In this document: positions 34,336-46,812 of the stretch, in pieces
How the letters are laid out: each line of letters opens with the position of its first letter
How positions within the stretch are numbered: position 1 is the first letter of the stretch
Origin: Oxytricha trifallax
Lineage: Eukaryota; Ciliophora; Spirotrichea; Sporadotrichida; Oxytrichidae
Direction of reading: 5' to 3'
DNA: 64,000 nt
Assembly (NCBI GenBank): GCA_000711775.1
Contig: ARYC01017257.1
Location: forward strand, 1 to 64,000
Translations under genes and position numbers: made by a program
Notes under the pieces: model-generated
What the model was told of the DNA's origin: nothing
The model's database searches: none
Seen by the model: only the letters and a program-made list of their open reading frames with translations

Positions 34336-36340
34336 TCAATCATTTTAATTAGAAGTACTAAAAAATATAATTATGATAATTCATATTTTTATATCTAACA
34401 CATTACATTTTTATACATTTACAAATAATTCATTATATAATTAAAAATAAATATTTTATAATGATAATTAAAATTTATCTAACTAGACTAAAATAAAAAT
34501 TATAATTGAGAACTATTTTAACTTTACAGTAATTTCACCTAGGAACTATGCAATGCAACACTGTTATATTAATTCATATAAATGATAAATTTACTTACTT
34601 ATATTCAAAATTATCTTAAGCATTTATAAAACTAATTTCTATTCTAATTTTTTTAATAACATTTTTATGAATAATTAATTATTTAATATTTCCTCTAAAT
34701 TCAAAAAAATCGAGATTTTTAATTTTTCAAATAAACTCAAAGATTTAATAAAATATAATAATATTTATTAAAAGATAAAATTAATATAAAATTAAGGTAG
34801 TTTCTACGAAATAAAAACTTAAATAATAATTGACTGATTCTCATTTATTTATGGAAGCAATAGATTTTTTAACATAATCAATATTTATGGAGTTTGAATA
34901 TTTAAATTTTATACAAAGAATTCATTTAAAATTTTCCTTCTCGCTCTGTATTAACAACTTTCCTTATTTTTTTCAACACGCCTCATTTAGCTCATCCATT
35001 ATTAGTTTTCATATAAAGTTTTCCTTTGGAGAAAACACTCAAACACCTATTGCATTATATTTTGCAAGTTACATACTTTGCAATATCGATCATGAATTTT
35101 TGAAATAAAATAATTGATAAATTAACAGATCAAAATATTATATTACAATGTTGTACTTATATTAAAGATAAAATGAAATGGTGATAGTAAAACCTCTCTG
35201 AAATAATTGCAAAATAGTTATTATGAAAATAGGTAAGTACCAATAATAATTATAAAACTTCGCTAAATTTCATTATTTGCTAGTTAATTAACAACTTTTG
35301 CTTCATAAATTTATTAATTTTAATGTAAGTTTAGAATTAGAATTTCATTGAGCGAAGCAATTATTATTTAGAATCAATATTAACAACAAAATTAATGTTG
35401 TTTTGGTTGGTAATGACTAAACTAATTGAATTACTACTCAATAAATTTTTATGATTCACCTAAACGCAAATGTAGATTGAAAGCTTGAATAATTATTTAA
35501 TTGAAAAAATCACATAATCAAATAACACTCAATACATTTTATTCTTTGTATATATTTTTATGTTAGTATTTAATTTACAGATATTAAAATAATGACAGTT
35601 TTGATTTATTAAGAATTTTAAATTTCCTATTGTTTGGTATTTTATCGATAATGATTTCGAGACTCTCAAATTTTATATTATTAACTAATAGGCTTTATAA
35701 CTCAGGATTCTTTTTTTTGACTTGGTATAAAAATATTCAGATTATCACAGGAAGTATTTCCAAATGATCTGAAATTTTATGAATGAAGGTTAACTTGCAT
35801 AAGAATTAGTAAGAATATTGAATGCCAAATGCTTTATTAGAGAAGAACCTAAAATGGTTTAAGTTAAATTTTAAAAATTTTGATTATATATCTATTGTCT
35901 GAAGCAAGTATTTACAGAGTTAAAGGTAATAAGGTAATCAACTCTAAAGTACTTTATGGAATTTTCCATCTTAATTGGTCAGTTCATTGTGTCTCTCCAT
36001 TTTTTTTAATTTAATTAAATCAAAGCAGATTGGAATAATTAGCCTTTAAAAAAAATTATTGAGATATTTTCAATCAAAATTATAATAAAATTTGATATAT
36101 TTTTTTATTTTAAATTAAAAGTTATATAATAAAAGTATAATTTAAATATAAATTAAATATTTATTAATTTAATCTTATAATTTTATCAGATAGGATTATG
36201 ATATTTATTAGGTTAATTCAATCGGGGACGTCTTTGTTCCGTTTTATAAAAAAATAAATTGTAATAAAGTATAATTTAAATAATATTTATTTATTTATAT
36301 GTTTATTGAACTGTATATAAATTATTATTGTAAAACTACA
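34336..36340. other. A+T-rich DNA, no firm gene
   Basis: A 74-codon plus frame at 34,887-35,108 and competing minus frames over the same bases are both possible, and neither is convincing. No repeat ends recognised. Confidence 0.45.
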
Positions 36341-36354
36341 ATTGAATTAGGATT

Positions 36355-36690
36355 ATGTTGCTTTAACTATTTGACCTATCAATTTTTGGCAGTTATAGTT
36401 GTTTAATAAAAAAAGAAAATGGCGCTTTTTTGTCTGAAAATATAAAGAATATTGAACCTTATAATTGGCAATAGTATTTTATTGCAATACTAGAGCGAGA
36501 TAAAACGACTATAACTAATTCCTCTTAGTTCTATAAAATAAATCTAAAATAGAAGTCGCTCGATCTTTGATAAAAAATAGTGAAGGCAATAAAAAAGTAT
36601 AGTTATTTTTGAATTATCTTTCAAATTTGCCTTTAAGTCGTTAAAATTTGTCAGCTTTACCAAAGTTAATATAATATTAGATAATTTCCT
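36355..36690 (+). pseudogene. Coding-like island with one frameshift, possible MDS
   Basis: From ATG 36,355-36,357 a 71-codon frame runs to TGA 36,568-36,570 and includes KENGAFLSENIKNIEPYNWQ and YFIAILERDKTTITNSSQFY. Just before the end a second frame takes over with KIEVARSLIKNSEGNKKVQL and LSNLPLSRQNLSALPKLI to about 36,690. The two join naturally with a one-base shift near 36,535. Protein family unknown. Confidence 0.48.
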
Positions 36691-36840
36691 ATTTTTAAAA
36701 GTATTCTTAAAATAAATGCAATTATTACTATATATAATTAAATTAATAAATATAAATAAAAATGATTTTTTAAATAATTCCTTTTGCTACATCATCGTTC
36801 ATTTTTCATGCATATCCTTTTAATTCTGCAATTAATACAA

Positions 36841-37255
36841 GGGGGGGAGTTTCCTGCCCCAAAAGGTAGTTTCCTGCCCCCAACATTAAATTTTATGATT
36901 TTTGCAATAATTTTAATAGAAACAAATAAATTTCAATTTCAATTACCATAATCATGTACTATACAACATTTATTATTATATAATTTTCAAGGTACATAAT
37001 TATTCTTTATCAAATTATATATTATTAACAAGGCTAAAATAAGTGTTTTTTATTAATAATTAATGTAATTTTCATTAAATTTTAAATTCATTATCAAGGT
37101 AGAAATGATATTTGAAGCTAAATTAAAAAAAACTACATCATAATTGATGATAAAGATTCTTTGAAAATTATAAAAATTACATATTTTTATGTATGGGGCA
37201 GGAAACTTCCCACCTAGGGTGCATATAAAATTTTGGGGCAGGAAACTTCCCCCCC
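36841..37255. mobile_element. GGAAGTTTCCTGCA-family foldback/MITE, copy 3
   Basis: 415 bp. The left end is GGGGGGGAGTTTCCTGCCCC with a second GTAGTTTCCTGCCCCC. The right end has GGGGCAGGAAACTTCCC twice in inverted form. A perfect 7-bp AATACAA duplication flanks it (36,834-36,840 and 37,256-37,262). No gene; a 69-codon minus frame that crosses its right end is spurious. Confidence 0.85.
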
Positions 37256-37702
37256 AATACAACTATCAATCTAGGCCAATCAATTTGATTGAATAATAAA
37301 TAATTATTATTAAAGTATAATGTATTTAATAACAATGAATAACTTGGATTTAAAAAATTATGTTAACTATGTATAAATTAAAATTTGGACAAGCATCTAA
37401 AAATAAAGATTTATATTTTTTAAATATATTTACTATTATTATTAAAACTTATTGCAATCTTTTACTTTTATTGTATTTTCATAATATTTTTATTTTTTTA
37501 ATCAAGAATTAATATATTTAATCTTATAAATTTTAAGTAGCATTTAGTTTAAACCTTTTGAATCAGAAAATACTAGATCTGGCACATAGAGAGACCTAGA
37601 TTTAATTAGTGTAAAAAAAACTTTGAGTGATAAAATTAAATTCAAAGTTAATAAATCATTTAAAAATAATATAATAAAATGCTTAATATAATTATAATAT
37701 AT
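37256..37702. other. A+T-rich DNA
   Basis: Nothing recognised. Confidence 0.5.
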
Positions 37703-38432
37703 TAATTTAATAAATATTCAATTGGAAAGTGTCTAAGTCGGTGGTAAATAAATTTCAAAACCTTAGTCGGTGGCATCATTGTTTTTTAATTATTCTCTAA
37801 AACTCTAAATCGGTGAAACTATAAAAATTTTCTTTTTCCAATTAGAATCATTAAATACTTCAATAAATACGAAATTATAAACAGGTTATTAATCAATTAT
37901 CATCATAGCAATTTAGGCATTTGTTGGACACTGTTTTACATTAAAAAAAAATAGAAATTCAATAATAAATTGTTTCTAGTTTTACAAATAATTTGGTAAT
38001 TAAAATATAACTATATAAACACCAATGAAATATGATCATTTAGACATATTAAAAAAATAAAAATTGAAGTATGTTATATAAACTTATTGTCAATATGATC
38101 ATATTTCATTGGTGTTTATATAGTTATATTTTAATTACCAAATTATTTGTAAAACTAGAAACAATTTATTATTGAATTTCTATTTTTTTTTAATGTAAAA
38201 CAGTGTCCAACAAATGCCTAAATTGCTATGATGATAATTGATTAATAACCTGTTTATAATTTCGTATTTATTGAAGTATTTAATGATTCTAATTGGAAAA
38301 ACAAAATTTTTATAGTTTCACCGATTTAGAGTTTTAGAGAATAATTAAAAAACAATGATGCCACCGACTAAGGTTTTGAAATTTATTTACCACCGACTTA
38401 GACACTTTCCAATTGAATATTTATTAAATTAA
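37703..38432. repeat. Near-perfect palindrome with TAAGTCGGTGG termini
   Basis: Arms 37,703-38,039 and 38,095-38,432 around a loop of about 55 bp, differing by very few bases. Near the outer ends are TCTAAGTCGGTGG and CTTAGTCGGTGGC, then AAATCGGTG, in the same arrangement as the terminal repeats of the Merlin-like element at 54,869. It is probably a non-autonomous foldback relative. The palindrome extends about 30 bp beyond the GTCTAAG motif. Confidence 0.8.
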
Positions 38433-39250
38433 AAGATATTGGAGAAATGAATTCGATTAAAATATAAATATATTGAAACTTAAAATAGATTATTCATATT
38501 TAAATCCACATCGGATCAAGTTAATTCAATTTGAAATTAAAATAATTTTAAATTCATTGAATTTACCAACACGTCTAGACTAAATTTATTTTTATCAATT
38601 TTTTTTTTCTTCAAATAAATTCTCTCCGAAATTTATTTAAGAATAATTAAAAATGAAGCTAACTTGATCTCGTCATAAAATTAAGTACTTTTATAATTTT
38701 AATATTAATGCTTGAAGAAATCTTGAAAATTAATTTTATTTAAAAGTTAAATTTTTATTGAAATTCTCATGTATTTTTTATTTTAGCATATACTTTATTT
38801 GATTCATTATTATGTTAATTTGAAATTATAAATATCTTTAATACTTTTTTTTTTAATATATTTTAATATTCCTAAAAATATCTAGCATTGATAAGTAATT
38901 TAGATTAATTATAAATGGTTTTAACCTTAATAATATTAATTTTAGAATTAATATAATTGTTAAAATCATAATAATTTATAATGTTAATTTTGTTATTCAA
39001 TATTTATTTAAATAATATTAAAACAAGTAAGTATATTTTGATATTTTTTCTTTTAAACGAGAAGTGTATCTCTTTTGATATGAGAAATCTAAAAATGAGG
39101 TGAAATATATTTTTATGCTTAGTATTTATATACTTTAATATTTTTATAATAATTTAAAAAGTAAAAACAAATAAAAAAATTTATTTAAAAATCTATAATT
39201 ATGACTAAATTTAAAAGATTAATAATTATTATATTTTAATTTTATATTAT
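38433..39250. other. A+T-rich DNA
   Basis: No gene or repeat recognised. Confidence 0.5.
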
Positions 39251-39395
39251 TAAGTTAAAATCATCAGAATTTGAATAAACTTAAATCTCTTAAATACAAA
39301 ACAAAAATATATAATTAGTTTAACTTCTAATAATTGAAACTTATTTGAAAGAGATACTAAGGTTTTGGGGTTTTTAAATCTTTGTCTTCGAGCAT

Positions 39396-39635
39396 TCAAC
39401 ATTACAATTCTTTGATTAGTCCATTCATTGTGTAGAAATTTGTGCTCTTGTTGTTTAACGAGTCGGTAGCTAAGAGAGTAATACGATCTTCATATTGTCC
39501 CGTAGTAGCAGTTCCATCACTCGTGCATTATTGTTGTATTATCATGTTTAGTTTGAGTACTGCAGAGTCTTACAGTATACTGTTCAATACCACATCAAAT
39601 TGTTAAAATAGAAAGTAATTTTAAGTATGCATCAT
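39396..39635 (-). CDS. Small coding-like ORF, left palindrome arm
   Basis: Exact mirror of 39,758-39,997 (79 codons plus TGA, TAA as Gln). Described there. Confidence 0.45.
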
Positions 39636-39757
39636 ATAATTTTTAGTTGTGTCTCAATATGTGACTTATTTTTTTTCGAATATTTCCTTAATTGCAAAAA
39701 TGTTTTTGTATTAGCAAAAATTTATATTTCGCATATTGAGACACAACTAAAAATTAT

Positions 39758-39997
39758 ATGATGCATACTTAAAATTACTTTCTATTTTAACAATTTGATG
39801 TGGTATTGAACAGTATACTGTAAGACTCTGCAGTACTCAAACTAAACATGATAATACAACAATAATGCACGAGTGATGGAACTGCTACTACGGGACAATA
39901 TGAAGATCGTATTACTCTCTTAGCTACCGACTCGTTAAACAACAAGAGCACAAATTTCTACACAATGAATGGACTAATCAAAGAATTGTAATGTTGA
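39758..39997 (+). CDS. Small coding-like ORF, right palindrome arm
   Basis: ATG ATG at 39,758 to TGA 39,995-39,997, 79 residues with five TAA Gln codons. The core TSDGTATTGQYEDRITLLAT, DSLNNKSTNFYTMNGLIKEL has varied, protein-like composition. G+C is about 38% against about 20% outside. No family recognised. It may be part of an MDS rather than a whole gene. Confidence 0.45.
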
Positions 39998-40296
39998 ATG
40001 CTCGAAGACAAAGATTTAAAAACCCCAAAACCTTAGTATCTCTTTCAAATAAGTTTCAATTATTAGAAGTTAAACTAATTATATATTTTTGTTTTGTATT
40101 TAAGAGATTTAAGTTTATTCAAATTCTGATGATTTTAACTTATTGAATTTTATTTTTTCATATAGAGGATGCTATTAGGTAAAACTTAAATTATTTAATA
40201 TAAATTTTATAAATAAGGAAGATATTCTTATTATTTAAATATTATACAGTAACTTGAATTTATAAACCATGATTAAAGATATTTTTACAAATATTC

Positions 40297-40412
40297 CTCA
40301 AATAAAATTGATTTAAATGAAAAATTAATTTATTTTTATTATATATAAGCAAAACTCAAATAAAATTGATTTAAATGAAAAATTAATTTTTTTTTTATTA
40401 TATATAAGCAAA
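40297..40412. repeat. Tandem duplication, 58-bp unit x2
   Basis: CTCAAATAAAATTGATTTAA... repeated at 40,297 and 40,355. The units differ mainly in a poly-T tract. Confidence 0.9.
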
Positions 40413-42217
40413 ATTATTAACTTATATGAAAATAATTGAAATAATCTTTAAAAGATAAAGTTGATTTTAATCATTTTGCTATTCTGAGAGACATTTAATT
40501 ATATTTAAAGATTTTAAGCTCTAATTTATTATAAATTATTATACCATTACAAAAATAAAATGCACAGAAATATTACCTAAATAAATTTTATGCCATACTC
40601 CTTGTAACATATATTTTATGGTAAGTTTTAAAAATTAAAAAATTCAAATTCTCTTGATGTACTACATTTTTCTACCTCTCACCAAAATTTAGTAATTGTA
40701 TTGTAAACTTTTGTTATTAAGCCTTTATACAGCAATTTAAATATTCAGTAAATTATATAATATATATAAAAATTAAAAGCTCATAATATAAATGTGATAT
40801 ATTTTTTATTATTTTTCATATTTATAATTATATATAATTAAAAACTATTATAAAAAGACTACGTTATTAAATTATTATAATTTTTTAAATAATTAGTCTT
40901 CTTCGTAAACGTGATCTATTTTCTTATGAGTTGGGGATGTTTCTAAACCTAATTTTTCTTAAATTTTAAGGAATTTGTACATTTTTTTTAAAGCTTAAGT
41001 AATATTGGAATCAGATATATTTAATTTTTTTAAGGTAAAAATAAATTAATATTAACTCCCTTTTTAAATGAATATTTTTATATATTAAAATTTAATTTTT
41101 TTTGTGGGGTGTTAGTAAATTATTTGATGAAATTAAATTATAATAAAATGAGTTGTTAATTAATTTTTATGTAATTTAAATAATAAATTATAATATAATT
41201 ATAAATATTTATAACTAAAAATTATATGCAAAATAATTAAAAATATAGTTAAATAAAATTTATTTAACAAAATTATACTTATAAGTATTATAAAGATATA
41301 AATAAATAATAAATTTAAAAATTTATTTCCTCATAATAATATGGAGGCAATTATATTATTTTAAAAATAAGAAATTGAATTTATTTAACTTTAAATTTCA
41401 TCAGGGTCTTCCTTTTTCTAAAAATTCTTATTTTCAATTTCATTTTATGATATATTTCCTTTTAATTATTTTTTAATTTAAATAATAGAATTATTGTAAT
41501 TATGATAAATATATATATATATATAATAAAGTAAAATTTTAGAAGATTTATTAGTAAAATATAAAGAAATTATATTTTTCTTAATTTTATATCATTAAAA
41601 TTAATTTTATAATTTTAATTTGATAACTGTAAAATTATTATCAATATATTATATAATTTTTATTATTTATGAGATTTAGTATCAATTACAATCCTGTATT
41701 ATAAGGAAAAAATTGAAATTATGAAAGACAAATGAATTGTAAAATCCAATAGGATAATTTATATTAATCTATTATAAATTTGCAATAAAATTATCCATTC
41801 TTATGGAAAAAAATAGGGGAAATCAGGACATACTTTCCAAAACTAATATATCTTCTATATCCTAAATAAAACTTTTTACATAGCATTTTTACAAACTTTA
41901 AAATACATAATGTTTAGATTTTTGAATATTGATGACAAAACTTTTTAATATTTAATTTTTGCTTACAATTAAGTATTTTATACTTTAAACCAATCGATTT
42001 TTTTTTATTTAAACTTTTTCGCATGCTTATAATTTAAGAATCTAATTCAATAAAAATTAGAAAGGTTTGATTAATTAAAATATAATCATAATTTAAATTA
42101 GTTCATGACAGCATTAAATATCACTTGAATGTTGCAATATATCACATAAAGTTAGGAACTGCAAATTTTTTTATTTTTAGTGTTTTATAAATATTTTGCT
42201 TGATTGTCATAATTTAA
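40413..42217. other. A+T-rich DNA
   Basis: No supported gene. Includes an (AT)n run at about 41,508-41,525. Confidence 0.45.
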
Positions 42218-42615
42218 ATGGAAAATATATTACCAACTAAATTAAATCAATTTTTTTAAATAAATTTCTAGAAAAACCTTTTAGTTATACCTATTTTAAT
42301 AAGATATATTTATAAGTATTAATAAACTAATAGATATTCTTTATGAAATAGATTCGACAGAGAATTATTTTTTAGAAAAAAAACATATATTTTTACAGTC
42401 CATTCCACAACAATTATAATCATGTAAAGAATGCTTCAGCTACAAATTATATATTAACATGTCTCTCGTGATACATTCTCGGATTTCCCAAAAAACAAAT
42501 GCAATAATATTTCATTTTTATGAATAAATATATATAAATTATCAATAATAAAATATATAAAATATGACTATAATTTTTTTAAAGAAAATCATATTAAATT
42601 AAATAAATAAATATT

Positions 42616-42978
42616 GGGGAAATTTCTTGCTCCCAATAAATTATAATTAATATTAAACATTAGCCCTAAATAAATAAATAACATTTCTAAATATCATTTC
42701 AAGGTTCATAATATAAATTTTTTCTTTATAAAATTTAAATATGTAGATTATATTATTTAATAAATAATATATGCTACTTAATAAAATTTGAAATTTTTAT
42801 CATGAGAAAGAAAAACTGGATGTTTTAATATGATTTATTAAAAAATAATTGATGATAATGATTTTTGAGAAATTTTTTTTAAAAAATGTATATTTTTATG
42901 TGAGGGCATGAAATTTCCAAAGGGACAGGGAACTTCCCTCTTGTACATGTGCATCTTCGGGAGTAAAAAACTTCACCC
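42616..42978. mobile_element. GGAAGTTTCCTGCA-family foldback/MITE, copy 4 (degenerate)
   Basis: Left end GGGGAAATTTCTTGCTCCC. The right side has GGGCATGAAATTTCC, GGGACAGGGAACTTCCC and, at the edge, GGGAGTAAAAAACTTCACCC, which mirrors the left end with mismatches. Older than the other copies; no target duplication found. Confidence 0.5.
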
Positions 42979-44710
42979 ACCATAAAAATTTACAAAATAA
43001 TATAAATTAAATAACTACTTTATAAATATCATAATAATAAAAAATAAATAACAAATATTATTATATGATTTATTATGCAGAACCATTATTGGTAATTGAT
43101 TATTAATATATAATTAAAAACAAATAAATCATAATTTTAATCTTAAAATAGTAACTAGCTTAAAATAATACATTATTTTTTACTAAACTCTCAATTAAAG
43201 AATCTTATAAATAAAATAATTATATAGAATTAAGAATTTAATTTTAATAAGTTTAATCAAATAAATTTTTAATATTTCAATTAATAAAATTCTTACATAA
43301 GATAGCCAGCCATCTGTGTGTACAACACTTCCTATTTTTGCATGCTGTATTAATAACTAACTCCTCACTTGAAATTATTATACAGTTTGGTACAATAAAT
43401 AGAAAGCTGGAACATTTCATTATGATTTTTAATATATATATATCCAATTAATATAGATCATAATTGAAACTAAAGATAATTTTAATGTAAATCTGAGTGT
43501 GAGTGACCAGATTTATTTCATAATATTAAAATATGTATATGATCTTAATAATTAAATATAAATTGTTAAAATTTTTTTATTACAAGCACTCAATAAATCA
43601 AACTGGATAAATAAAATATGTTTGAATTGAGTTATAAGAAAGATTTAAAAATAAATAGTATTATTGCCAATAGCTCATAATACTACTTAATTACCTATAT
43701 AATAATTTTTCCTGAATATTCATAGGCGTTATACTAATAATAAACAAATTTTTCAAAGTTTAGTAAATATTTTTAATAAAAATGTTGCCGAGTAAATTTT
43801 TTGTTCAAACAAATTAAAAATTTAAAAGGATATATTCGAAAATTATTTTAATTATTCAACATTGAATAATAAATAAATAATTGCAATCCATAATATTTAT
43901 TATTTTTAATATTGCATAATAATGTTTTTATATAATTGTAAAGTATAGTTATCAAGCTTTATTAATTTTTCTATATTTAAAATATATATATTTAATACCA
44001 TTTATTTTTATTTTCTTGAATCATTCATTTAATTTTTTAATATTTATGTATTTAAAAATATAAATTTATAATTAATACTTAATAAATGAATTATACTAAT
44101 TTAATAAATAAAATCTTTAAAATTATTGAAATTTATTAAAGTTTGTATTAATATTTTATTATTAGAAAAATTTCTAGACACCACACTGGAGTTATTACTT
44201 TATCAATAGATTAATTTTTTCATTTTATGTTTTAAAAATTGCAATTCAACTGGATTCGCTTTGATGGAGTATATTTAATTTGAAAAATAAAAACTAAAAA
44301 CTTAAAATAAAGCATTTTTCATTCAATAGTGGGCTTAGTTTTATAAATTAAATATTTACAGTAAATCCCACAAATTTATATATTTTTGGGATGTAACTGT
44401 TTCATGTATTAATACCTCATTAATACAAAATAATAGAGTATCTTGATATATTACTCGATACTCTCATAGTTATTTCAAAGAATATTTTCCAATAATTTAG
44501 ATTAAGTTATTAATTATTTTATTAATCCTAATTAATTGAATTATCCACATCAAATATGTTCCTAAATTTCTATACTTCACTTTTCAATAATTATTGAAAA
44601 TAATAGAGTTAAATAATGATAAAGACAATTTATTTTAACAGTAGACTGAAAATTCCATTTTAATTTAGTTTTTCTATTGTTGCATTTTGTAATTTTTACA
44701 TTTATGGTTG

Positions 44711-45049
44711 TGATCAAATAAATTGTGTAAAAAAATTTTCAATAAATATTTTAATCAACAACTATCGCATCAAAGAAAAAATTACATTAAAAAATCACAT
44801 GTATTAGAAATAATTATTATAAAACTATTTCAGAAAATGCCTTCATTTATTATTTATAAAGATTCTATTTTTTATAATGATATCTTAAAAATCTATCAAC
44901 AAAGTAACGATATTAATATATTAAGTAACATTTTAATTAATACGTTGTATACTTATAATAAGATTCTCTCAAAAAAGTGTTATAATAAATTGATTGATAA
45001 TAAGTTTTTTAATTTTTTGCTTAAACAATTTTTTAAAAATCTTTTATAA
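44711..45049 (+). CDS. ORF free of TAA, TAG and TGA (unidentified)
   Basis: One plus frame is open from a TGA at 44,711-44,713 to TAA at 45,047-45,049, over 108 codons without any of the three stop triplets. All seven glutamines are CAA/CAG. Segments include NYIKKSHVLEIIIIKLFQKM and NILINTLYTYNKILSKKCYN. For hypotrich nuclear genes, in-frame TAA/TAG would be expected, so this could be chance (one such ORF per window is not impossible), part of the 42-48 kb track, or DNA of mitochondrial origin. No ATG lies near its start. Confidence 0.35.
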
Positions 45050-46353
45050 AAATAACCCAAGTTTATAAATTAAAAATAAATTATTTTATATATAATTTAT
45101 ATTAAAAAGGCTGAGGGGAGATACTTAGCTAAATAAATTATTTTTAAATAATTTAATATTTATAATTTTCTAATCTTTCACAATAATAATCATGATTAAT
45201 TAATATAAATAAATTATTATAATTATAAGTATTTTATTTAATATTTTTTATAAATTATTAGGGAATTCATTAAAACTTATTAAATAAACCATTTAATAAT
45301 TAACATACATATTTTACTGATATGAATGCACATCATAAAGCTGAAGTTATTTTATAATATAATTGATATTTAAAAGATATTGATATACTTATAAACTTTA
45401 CTGAAATAATCTTCTAGATTGGCAGAGAGTACTGTTTAGATTATGTATTTTAGAGATATTTTTAATATTTTATTAGTATATAAATTTCATATCAATGAAG
45501 CCAAAAATATATGAGTAAATTATAAAGTTTTAAATGATTATTTAAAAATCTATACTGACTTGTATTTTGATTGATTTACAAGTCAATCACAACAATACAA
45601 AAATAAAAGTTGTAAGTTTAAATTTATAAAATGTTATAATAAAATAAGAGATCCTTAGCTTGACATTAAAATTTTATATACTTTTTTGCCAATCTTAATG
45701 TTTTTATATTGTATTATATAACTTAAAAAAAATTTATATAATAGAAAATTATATTTCATTTAAAAAATCTATAACCTTCATTTCCATTTTAAAATTCAGA
45801 AATTCTAGTATTAATTCACAAATTTATTGACTTGATTCACAGTTATGGAATTCTTGGATATTCCATATCCCTAATTTTACTAAATTAAATAAAAATGTTC
45901 ATGTTATATAAAGTTTCAGAATAAGCTAAAGAATAATTACGACTAGATCTTCTTTTTCATTTATATTATTATACGAAAGTATTATTTTTAAATCATCTGA
46001 TAATTAATGATCATATTAATTTTAACTCTCTATGATTCTATCTAGTTTCCTTAGTTAGATTTTTTTTCATAAATTAATTTTTAAAATATTTTTAGTTAAA
46101 TAATTTTTAATAAATTAGAAGAAAAATTAGATATAATGCGATAACTTCAAGAAATTAAAATTTCTTAATTTCCACATATTTTATTTAATAGTGAGTTAAG
46201 TCATATTATAAAAATAATTAATAGAGAATCAATTAATATTTAGAGTTTTTTTTAAATATTTTTCCATATTTTATATTTACATTATAATACAATTTTACTT
46301 CTTTTAATATTTTAATATATTGTTCATTTATTATTCTTAATACCTATTATTAA

Positions 46354-46812
46354 TATTGTAGGAATTTTTTTGATATGGAAAATGAATTTATAATTAATAA
46401 ATTAAAATATTACTTCTTACCTTAAGTTATTCATCATCATCATATTAGGATTGTGGCAGTTAACTTTCTGGAAACCTATACATTATAGTACTAGTTCGAT
46501 AGAGAATTCAAAATCAGATGGACTTTACCATTAGCGGTACCCCACTATCGCATCCCAGAGCGAGATAAATCTACTTCAATATTGGATGATTTGTTTTATT
46601 AATTTTTGCTAAAATTAAAGTCAACTTATCTCGCTCTAGGGATGCGATAGAAGGGTACACCAGTACTAAAACCAGCTTATTTTGAATTCTCTATTAAACA
46701 AGCACCATTTTGCCTTGGCTAGTTTTAAATTAAATGCCACGAATTATTGTATTTATTTAATTAATTAATTAATCATAAATTCATTTTCTAAATCAATTTA
46801 ATTCCTACAATA
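46354..46812. repeat. Nested inverted-repeat element TATTGTAGGAATT...AATTCCTACAATA
   Basis: 459 bp. Outer inverted ends TATTGTAGGAATT and ATGAATTTATAATTAAT mirror each other. An inner, G+C-richer inverted repeat at about 46,490-46,710 contains CTATCGCATCCCAGAGCGAG and CTCGCTCTAGGGATGCGATAG. It could form a strong hairpin. No gene. Confidence 0.7.

Larger units (their letters stand above)
39251..40142. repeat. Perfect-looking palindrome, two 411-bp arms
   Basis: Arms 39,251-39,661 and 39,732-40,142 with a 70-bp spacer. No mismatch was noticed by eye. Each arm contains the same 80-codon open frame and has higher G+C than the flanks. It could be a real inverted duplication or a fold-back artefact of long-read sequencing. 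Confidence 0.85.

Noticed and set aside
34887-35108. 74-codon plus ORF, and minus frames with CxxC over the same bases
   Set aside because: Neither strand is clearly favoured, and lengths are within chance for this base composition.
37053-37262. 69-codon minus ORF
   Set aside because: It crosses the inverted-repeat end of a small gene-less element; the composition comes from the repeat.
39361-39375. GGTTTTGGGGTTTTT (mirrored at 40,021-40,033) as a TBE end
   Set aside because: There is no further match to the 78-bp TBE repeat, and it occurs within the arms of a palindrome.
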